A stretch of DNA of 64,000 nucleotides from Luteimonas vadosa (GTDB taxonomy: Bacteria; Pseudomonadota; Gammaproteobacteria; Xanthomonadales; Xanthomonadaceae), in the NCBI RefSeq assembly GCF_039543545.1, contig NZ_BAABJY010000001.1, positions 1 to 64,000 on the forward strand, in the 5' to 3' direction. Below are positions 58,011-64,000 of the stretch, one piece after another. Under the pieces are notes generated by a model, which saw only the letters and a list, made by a program, of their open reading frames with translations, was not told the DNA's origin and ran no database searches. How positions within the stretch are numbered: the stretch's first letter is position 1; every line of letters starts with the position of its first letter. The position numbers were made by a program, and so were the translations under genes.

Positions 58011-60011
58011 GTGCGCGGGATGGGGATCAACCGATTCGACGCGCCGACGCGCGCATCTGCGCTAGCGGCCTTTGCGCTGCCCGTGGCCCTGCTGCTCACC
58101 TGGTGGGTGACGCGCGCCGCGTTGCACGGTCCGTTCGTCTTCGACGACTTCCCCAACCTGGCGCACCTGGATCGCATCGGCGGCCAGTTCACGCTGGCGC
58201 GCCTGGCCGACTACCTGCAGGCCTTCATCGGCGACCCCGGCCGCCCGCTCTCCGCGCTGAGTTTCCTGATCGACGACACCGCCTGGCCGAGCACGCCCTA
58301 CGGCTTCAAGCGCACCAACCTGCTGCTGCACCTGCTCGGTGGCGTGCTGGTGTTCGCCTTCGTCCGCGGCGTGGCGCGCGGCCTGCTCGATGCCGACCGC
58401 GCCGCCCTGGCCGCGGCGCTGGCCAGCGCGGCCTGGCTGCTGCATCCCATGCAGCTGTCCACCAGCATGCTGGTGGTGCAGCGCATGACCCAGCTGATGG
58501 CGCTCACCAGCCTCGCGGCGCTGTGGTGGGCCAGCGCCTACGTGCAGCGCGCCCCGCTCACGGTGCGCCGGAGCCTCGGCTTGCTCGCGGGCCTCGGGCT
58601 GGCCACGATCGCCGCCTTCCTGTGCAAGGAGAACGGCGCGCTGCTGCCGCTGTACGCAGGCGTGGTGCTGTTCGTGCTGCTGCGCGACCACCTGCAGGCC
58701 GGTACGCCCGGCGCGCGCACGTTGCTGGCGGCAGGCCTCACGCTGCCCGTGGTGGCGGTGGTCGCGTACATCGCCTCCAAGAGTAGCTACGGCACCGCCG
58801 AAGCCCTCCGCGACTTCGGCCCGGGCGAGCGCCTGCTGACCCAGGCCCGGGTGCTGATCGAATACCTGGGCCGCATCGCCCTGCCCCGGCTCGACGGGAG
58901 CGGCCTGTTTCATGACGATTTCGAGGCCTCGCGCGGCCTGCTGCAGCCGGGCACCACTCTGCCCGCGGTGCTTTTCTGCCTCGGCCTGCTGGGCGCGGCA
59001 CTCGCCCTGCGCCGGCGCGCCCCGCTGTTTTCCTTTGCCGTACTCTGGTACTTCGGCGGCCACCTGATCGAGGCCAGCACGCTGCCCCTGGAGCTGTACT
59101 TCGAGCACCGCAACTACCTGCCCATGGTCGGACCGTTGGCCGCGATGGCGATCGCGATCGCCCGCCTGCCCGCCGAAGGCATGCGCCGCACCTACCTCGC
59201 CGCGGCGGTCGCGTGGATCGCGCTGTGCGCGGGCATCACCTTCGTGCAAGCCAAGGTATGGGCCTCGGAAGCCATGCTGGCGGCGATCTGGGCCGACGAA
59301 AGCCCGGGCTCGGCACGGGCCGTGGAGCTCCAGGCCAAGGTGCTGGCCGATGGCGGTCACTACGACGTTGCCTACGAGACGCTTGAGCGGGCGATGCAGG
59401 CCCGTCCGGAACTGCGCCGCTTGAGCCTTGACCTGGTCCTGCTCGATTGCATGCGCGGCAGCCTCACGCGCGATCGGCTGATCGACGCGGGCGCCCACGC
59501 ACTGGATGCACCGTTCAACCGCTCCAGTCTGGAGGCGCTCTCCACCTTGCTCGACCTCAGCATCGAGGGCGGCTGCGGTGCGGCACTCGACGTCCCGACC
59601 TGGCGCGACCTGGCGCAGGCCTTCATCGCCCGCCCGCTCTACGCGGGCGGGGAAGTCGGCGGATACCTCTGGATCCAGGTGGCCCGGAGTTATCTCGCCG
59701 AAGGCAACCTGCCTGCCGCCAACCAGGCACTGGAAGCCGCATACACCGCGAACCCGGATTCCGAGCTCGCACGACGCGCCTACATCCTCAGCTACGACAA
59801 CGGTGCCTGCGCGATGGCGCGGAAATGGTGGCCACGCCAGGCGCCATCGGCACGCTTCAGCTTCGACGCGTGGCTGCAGGCGCGCGCTTTCGCCTCGAAC
59901 GGACTGGCGCCCCCTGAGACCTGCGGCCAGCCCGCCACGTTGGTTCCGCCCGCCGGCAGCCTGCCGGATACCGGGACGGTCAACCCCATCGCCACGCCGC
60001 CATCCGGCTAG
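58011..60011 (+). CDS. GT-C-type membrane glycosyltransferase-like protein with TPR tail
   Basis: The 666-residue protein has about 10-11 membrane helices (residues 17-400). A large first periplasmic loop carries an acidic DD pair (Asp45-Asp46 in FVFDDFPNL), as in GT-C lipid-linked sugar transferases. The C-terminal 230 residues are helical and repeat-like (TPR-type: VAYETLERAMQARPELRR, AANQALEAAYTANPDSELA). This pattern resembles eukaryotic TMTC and bacterial protein O-glycosyltransferases. Its position right behind pilA makes a pilin-modifying role likely but unproven. Start GTG 58011; ATG 58020 also possible. Confidence 0.75.
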   Translation: MRGMGINRFDAPTRASALAAFALPVALLLTWWVTRAALHGPFVFDDFPNLAHLDRIGGQFTLARLADYLQAFIGDPGRPLSALSFLIDDTAWPSTPYGFKRTNLLLHLLGGVLVFAFVRGVARGLLDADRAALAAALASAAWLLHPMQLSTSMLVVQRMTQLMALTSLAALWWASAYVQRAPLTVRRSLGLLAGLGLATIAAFLCKENGALLPLYAGVVLFVLLRDHLQAGTPGARTLLAAGLTLPVVAVVAYIASKSSYGTAEALRDFGPGERLLTQARVLIEYLGRIALPRLDGSGLFHDDFEASRGLLQPGTTLPAVLFCLGLLGAALALRRRAPLFSFAVLWYFGGHLIEASTLPLELYFEHRNYLPMVGPLAAMAIAIARLPAEGMRRTYLAAAVAWIALCAGITFVQAKVWASEAMLAAIWADESPGSARAVELQAKVLADGGHYDVAYETLERAMQARPELRRLSLDLVLLDCMRGSLTRDRLIDAGAHALDAPFNRSSLEALSTLLDLSIEGGCGAALDVPTWRDLAQAFIARPLYAGGEVGGYLWIQVARSYLAEGNLPAANQALEAAYTANPDSELARRAYILSYDNGACAMARKWWPRQAPSARFSFDAWLQARAFASNGLAPPETCGQPATLVPPAGSLPDTGTVNPIATPPSG

Positions 60012-60082
60012 GCTTGTTTTCGTCCTGTTCCTCATCGAGGGTCCATCCCATCGCGCCGACCGATGCCTTCGGGGTCCGCCAC

Positions 60083-61267
60083 ATGAAAACCATTCGCACC
60101 GCCACGGATCTTGCATTGAACGGAGCGCCACCGGCCTTCGCCGAGCCGCTTCACGTGGGGCGCCCGAATATCGGCGACCGCGCGGCCCTGCTGGCCCAGT
60201 TTGAGCGGATCCTCGACGCCAGGTGGCTGACCAACAATGGTCCGCTGGTGCAGGAGTTCGAGCACCGCATCGCCCGCCACCTCGGCGTCAAGCATTGCGT
60301 CGCCATGTGCAACGGGACCATCGCCCTGGAGATCGCCATCCGCGCACTGGGGCTGCACGGCGAGGTGATCGTGCCTTCGTGGACCTTCATCGCCACGGCC
60401 CATGCGCTCTACTGGCAGGGCATCACGCCGGTGTTCGCGGACATCGACCCGAGCACCCACAACCTGGACCCGAACGCCGTGCGGAGCATGATCACGCCTC
60501 GGACCACCGGGATCATCGGCGTACACCTGTGGGGCCGGGCGGCGCCCATCGAAGAACTCCAGGCCATCGCCGACAAGCACGGCCTGCAGCTCATGTTCGA
60601 CGCGGCCCATGCCTTCGGCAGCACCTACAAGGGGCGCACGATCGGACAGTTCGGCAGGTGCGAGGTGCTCAGCTTCCACGCGACCAAATCCTTCAACACG
60701 ATGGAGGGGGGCGCCATCGTCACCAACGACGATGAACTGGCGGAAGCGACCCGGCTCATGCGGAATTTCGGTTTCTCCGGATACGACAACGTCATCCATC
60801 CCGGAACGAACGGCAAGATGATCGAAGTCTGCGCCGCTGCGGGACTGGCCAACCTGGAGGCGCTGGGCGCCACACAGTCAGGCAATCGCCGGACGCACGC
60901 TGCGTACAAGCAGGCGCTGGGCAACATCACCGGCGTCACCGTGCTGGATTACGATGCGACCGAGTCGAACAGCCACCATTACGTAGTCGCGGAAGTGGAT
61001 GAGCGATGCACCGTCACCCGCGACCAGATCGTGGCGGCATTGCATGCCGAGAACGTGCTTGCCCGCAAGTACTTCTGGCCCGGTTGCCACGGAATGAAGC
61101 CGTACCGGGAGCTCTTCCCGCATGCAGGACGCGTGCTTCCCAATACCGAGTTGGCAGCGGAGCGCGTATTGGTCCTGCCCGCCGGGCCATCGATCAGCAG
61201 CGACGAGATCGAGCAGATCGCCAGTACCATCCGGGTCATGTGCCAATGGGGCCTCGGTGGTTTTTGA
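60083..61267 (+). CDS. DegT/DnrJ/EryC1/StrS-family PLP aminotransferase
   Basis: This is a 394-residue sugar-type aminotransferase. PLP Lys192 lies in SFHATKSFNT, Asp163 in MFDAAHAFGS, and VIVPSWTFIATAHALYW marks the family N-terminal substrate region. Such enzymes usually aminate 3-keto or 4-keto nucleotide sugars. Start ATG at 60083 was chosen over an extension of 23 residues. It is the first gene of a cassette with the dehydrogenase and ATP-grasp genes; 71 bases separate it from the GT-C gene. Confidence 0.92.
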   Translation: MKTIRTATDLALNGAPPAFAEPLHVGRPNIGDRAALLAQFERILDARWLTNNGPLVQEFEHRIARHLGVKHCVAMCNGTIALEIAIRALGLHGEVIVPSWTFIATAHALYWQGITPVFADIDPSTHNLDPNAVRSMITPRTTGIIGVHLWGRAAPIEELQAIADKHGLQLMFDAAHAFGSTYKGRTIGQFGRCEVLSFHATKSFNTMEGGAIVTNDDELAEATRLMRNFGFSGYDNVIHPGTNGKMIEVCAAAGLANLEALGATQSGNRRTHAAYKQALGNITGVTVLDYDATESNSHHYVVAEVDERCTVTRDQIVAALHAENVLARKYFWPGCHGMKPYRELFPHAGRVLPNTELAAERVLVLPAGPSISSDEIEQIASTIRVMCQWGLGGF

Positions 61268-61323
61268 CATCCAGGCCAGAGAACGGCCCGACACATCGGA
61301 AATCCCCACCCCTTAGGCAAGCC

Positions 61324-62370
61324 ATGCATCCAGCCAAACTCGTCGTCGTCGGTCCCGGCTTGATCGGCAAGCAGCACATCCGCCTGATCGGCGAGAGCTC
61401 CGCGTGCCAGTTGGTGGCGATCGTCGCGCCCGACCATTCCGAGAACCATGCCACCGCGACGGCTCGCGGCGTACCCATCCATCATTCGCTGGAGGCGTGC
61501 CTGGCCGAAACGGATGTCGACGGCGTCATCGTGTCCTCGCCGAACGAATTCCACGCCGCGCAGGCAAGCCTGTGCGTCACGCAAGGTATCCCCGTCCTGG
61601 TCGAGAAGCCCATCACTTCCAGCGTCGAGGACGGTATGGCCCTGGTTGCACGGGCACGAGAACACGGCGTCCCGGTGCTCGTGGGCCACCACCGGGCACA
61701 CAGCCCCTTGCTCTCCAGGGCGCGCTCGGTGATCGAGGAGGGCTCGTTGGGTCGCCTCGTCTCGGTCATGGGCAGCGCGCAGTTCGCCAAGCCGAGGCAC
61801 TACTTCGAAGAGGGCCCGTGGCGCACGCTGCCCGGTGGTGGTCCGATCCTGATCAACCTGATCCACGAGATCGGAAACCTGCGCAGTCTCTGTGGAGAGA
61901 TCTCCGCCGTCCAGGCGATCGTCTCATCCGCCACGCGCTCCTTCGAGGTCGAGGACACCGTGGCGATCAACCTGCTATTCGCCAACGGATGCCTAGGCAC
62001 CTTCATGCTCTCCGATGCAGCCGCGACCGCCGCCAGTTGGGAGCAGACCTCCCGCGAGAACCCCGCGTATCCGACCTATCCGGACGAGGATTGCTACCTG
62101 CTCGCCGGAACGAAGGGATCGCTGTCGATTCCCACGATGCGGCTCAAGTTCCATGCCGAGGGCATCGAACCGTCGTGGTGGGCACCCTTCACCGAGCGAA
62201 CCCTCGACGTGGACCGCCAGGATCCCCTCGCGTGCCAGCTCGAGCATTTCGTGCGCGTCATCCGCGGCAAGGAGCGTCCCCTGGTCTCCGCGGAAGACGG
62301 CTTGCGCAACCTGGAAGTGACCGAGGCCATCCGGGCTTCCGCGATCCAGCGTCGCCTGATCGAGGTCTGA
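61324..62370 (+). CDS. Gfo/Idh/MocA-family sugar dehydrogenase
   Basis: This is a 348-residue NAD(P)-dependent oxidoreductase. The Rossmann GPGLIG lies at residues 10-15, and the catalytic Lys95 sits in the family motif VEKP. The C-terminal substrate domain contains GGGPILINLIHEIGNLR with a His in the usual catalytic region. It likely oxidises a sugar or sugar-acid; with the DegT enzyme it would generate a keto sugar to be aminated. The gap to the next gene is 7 bases. Confidence 0.92.
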   Translation: MHPAKLVVVGPGLIGKQHIRLIGESSACQLVAIVAPDHSENHATATARGVPIHHSLEACLAETDVDGVIVSSPNEFHAAQASLCVTQGIPVLVEKPITSSVEDGMALVARAREHGVPVLVGHHRAHSPLLSRARSVIEEGSLGRLVSVMGSAQFAKPRHYFEEGPWRTLPGGGPILINLIHEIGNLRSLCGEISAVQAIVSSATRSFEVEDTVAINLLFANGCLGTFMLSDAAATAASWEQTSRENPAYPTYPDEDCYLLAGTKGSLSIPTMRLKFHAEGIEPSWWAPFTERTLDVDRQDPLACQLEHFVRVIRGKERPLVSAEDGLRNLEVTEAIRASAIQRRLIEV

Positions 62371-62377
62371 AGCGGAC

Positions 62378-63532
62378 ATGGCTAAGGTATTGCTGGTCGA
62401 CACCAACTTCTCCTCCGGGCCGATCCATGACGCGCTGCTGGCCATGGGCCATGAAACGCATGTCGTGGGCAGGAATCCGCAAGACTGCCTGGCGAAGGTG
62501 TCGCGCCATTACTGGCAAATGGACTACTCCGACACAAGATTGCTGGCCGAACTGGTCGATCGTGAGCGCTTCGATGCGATCGTGCCCGGATGCACCGATG
62601 TCTCTTACGCCTCATGCGTACAGGTAAGCCAGGGACGCTACCGTGGACTCGACACCCGGGAAGCCTGGCATTCCATCCACGACAAGGCAGCGCTGCGCCG
62701 CCTACTTGCCGAGCTTGGACTTCCCGCCCCTGGCAGGTTTACCGCGACTTCGACCGAATCCTCGGACAGGCTGATCGTCAAACCGGTGGATGCCTTCAGC
62801 GGAAAGGGCACGACGATCGTGCCCAATGGCGACCCGACTGCCCTTTCCTCGGCGATCAAGTCCGCCGAGAACGCGTCGCCGACGGGGGCCTATCTCGTCG
62901 AGGATTTCGTCGAAGGGCAGCTGACGAGCCACTCCGCCTTCATCCGTCATGGCCGCATCGCGCATGATTTCTTCGTGCGCGAAGACGGCACGGCGAATCC
63001 CTTCGTGGTGGACACCAGCCACGTCCTGCCGGACATTGAGCCGACGATCGCAACGGGCGTCCGCAGCGCCGTCGAGCAACTCGCCGAACACCTTGGCCTC
63101 GTCGACGGGCTCGTCCATTCGCAATTCATCACGAAAGGCCCCGACTTCTGGCTGTTGGAGATCACGCGCCGCTGCCCCGGGGACCTGTATAGCCAGCTCA
63201 TCGAGCTCTCGACCGGGTTCCCATATGCCGGCGCGTACGCCATGTCTTTCCTCGGCGAGGCATTGCCCGCACAGGACACGCCAGCCCGGTTCGCGCATGT
63301 CGTTCGACACACCGTGTCCCTCGACACGGCCTGCGACCTCGCGCATGTCCACTTCAAGCGCCCCTTGCACCTCGAACGTTGGACCCCCCTGGCGCTGGTC
63401 GGCGACCGCGTCGAACCGAGTCCCGCGAGCCGCGTCGGTGTCATGTTCTGCCGCGAGTCGGACCAGGCATCACTTGCCGCGCTCTACGAGCGATTCCTGG
63501 CGCGCGACGTTTACGAAATCCGATCCGCCTAG
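62378..63532 (+). CDS. ATP-grasp ligase of unknown substrate
   Basis: The 384-residue protein has an N-terminal pre-ATP-grasp Rossmann-like part (about 1-100). The ATP-grasp fold follows: VKPVDAFSGKGTTIV (Lys and glycine loop, about 133-147), YLVEDFVEGQLTSHSAF (Glu pair, nucleotide-binding), and LLEITRRCPGDL with metal-binding Glu. It probably joins a carboxylate to an amine. In this cassette it may add an amino-acid-like substituent to an amino sugar, but the substrate is not readable. No signal or membrane segment is visible. Confidence 0.85.
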   Translation: MAKVLLVDTNFSSGPIHDALLAMGHETHVVGRNPQDCLAKVSRHYWQMDYSDTRLLAELVDRERFDAIVPGCTDVSYASCVQVSQGRYRGLDTREAWHSIHDKAALRRLLAELGLPAPGRFTATSTESSDRLIVKPVDAFSGKGTTIVPNGDPTALSSAIKSAENASPTGAYLVEDFVEGQLTSHSAFIRHGRIAHDFFVREDGTANPFVVDTSHVLPDIEPTIATGVRSAVEQLAEHLGLVDGLVHSQFITKGPDFWLLEITRRCPGDLYSQLIELSTGFPYAGAYAMSFLGEALPAQDTPARFAHVVRHTVSLDTACDLAHVHFKRPLHLERWTPLALVGDRVEPSPASRVGVMFCRESDQASLAALYERFLARDVYEIRSA

Positions 63533-63550
63533 TCGCGCAGAGGAAGCAAC

Positions 63551-64000
63551 GTGGACATCAAGCGAATTGCCGAAGAAGCCATCTCGAGCGTGCAAGCCGC
63601 GTCCCCGGCCGTTCGTGCGTTCCAGGCCTCGCACGCGGCACGCTATGCGATCGGCAGGAATACCGACACGCTGAATGTCCATCGTGCATGGCCACTGGCT
63701 GGCGTCATCGACGACTTCCTCTCGGAACCGACGTGGCAAGGCATTCCCATCGTTCGTACTCGGGACATCCGGCCGGACGCATGGATCGTCAATTGCTCCA
63801 CGTCCATCAGCCCGGTTGCCGTCCAGCGCCACCTTTCCGGGGCCGGCCTGCAAAACGTCCTGGGCTTGCATGAGCTATCCGCATGCCCTTCCGGCAATGT
63901 CCCCTGGCCGAGCTTCGTCCAGGACCAACGCGACGAAATCGCGTTGCACGGCCAGGCATGGTCGGAGATCTACGCGACCCTTGAAGACGCAAGGTCCCGC
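63551..64000 (+). CDS. Truncated ORF at window end, unknown (methyltransferase-like start?)
   Basis: The ORF opens with GTG at 63551 (MDIKRIAEEAISS) and stays open to the window end, 150 codons. It has coding-like GC3 and follows the ATP-grasp gene by 18 bases. Visible phrases are WPLAGVIDDFLSEPTW, VNCSTSISPVAVQRHL and LHELSACPSG. The VIDDF and S-I-S-P pattern reminds me of N-terminal regions of FkbM-type methyltransferases in surface-polysaccharide clusters, but I am not sure. Confidence 0.6.
   Translation, partial: MDIKRIAEEAISSVQAASPAVRAFQASHAARYAIGRNTDTLNVHRAWPLAGVIDDFLSEPTWQGIPIVRTRDIRPDAWIVNCSTSISPVAVQRHLSGAGLQNVLGLHELSACPSGNVPWPSFVQDQRDEIALHGQAWSEIYATLEDARSR

Overview
The window is a high-GC gammaproteobacterial chromosome segment, most like the Lysobacteraceae/Xanthomonadaceae (Lysobacter, Luteimonas, Xanthomonas relatives). 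The evidence is gene order (ybgC-tolQRAB-pal-cpoB-queE-queC, ruvC-ruvA/ruvB, bamD against rluD-pgeF-clpB, sucCD against pilSR), GC-rich third codon positions, and a dispersed family of GC-rich palindromes. No phage, transposase, CRISPR array, rRNA or plasmid gene is visible. All calls come from reading the sequence; no database search was run.

Layout. 1-7.7 kb, minus strand: envelope-constriction operon ybgC-tolQ-tolR-tolA-tolB-pal-cpoB, then queE, queC and a tRNA-Lys. 7.8-12.8 kb, minus: yebC-ruvC-ruvA-kup-ruvB, with a potassium transporter lying inside the Holliday-junction genes. 12.9-13.5 kb: a small alpha/beta hydrolase. 13.7-25.8 kb: a signalling and secretion block. Two paralogous secreted subtilases with SLH-like C-termini flank a response regulator, a soluble histidine kinase, a membrane Ser/Thr kinase with a TPR ectodomain and an FHA-GAF protein. 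The last three are joined by 4-base overlaps. A secreted protein of unknown function completes the block. 25.9-39 kb: housekeeping and stress genes (GNAT, aspS, fmdB-like, two CPA2 antiporters, ABC-F ATPase, VOC proteins, exported MsrB-MsrA). 39.1-47 kb: clpB, gloA, pgeF, rluD, bamD, nadE. 47.3-51.2 kb: a 1310-residue autotransporter with a glycine-rich region and four tandem 87-residue repeats. 51.5-53.6 kb: sucC-sucD. 53.9-64 kb: pilS-pilR-pilA, followed by a GT-C-type membrane protein and a sugar-type cassette (DegT aminotransferase, Gfo/Idh dehydrogenase, ATP-grasp ligase, unfinished ORF) that runs off the end.

The most interesting points are: (1) the Ser/Thr-kinase / FHA / two-component module bracketed by paralogous proteases, both of which carry the same 13-base motif upstream; (2) a REP-like palindrome pair that has become an in-frame linker of about 48 residues inside the ABC-F ATPase; (3) a putative pilin-modification locus directly behind pilA, with a well-placed sigma-54 promoter and a 14-base element shared by the pilA and pilR upstream regions.
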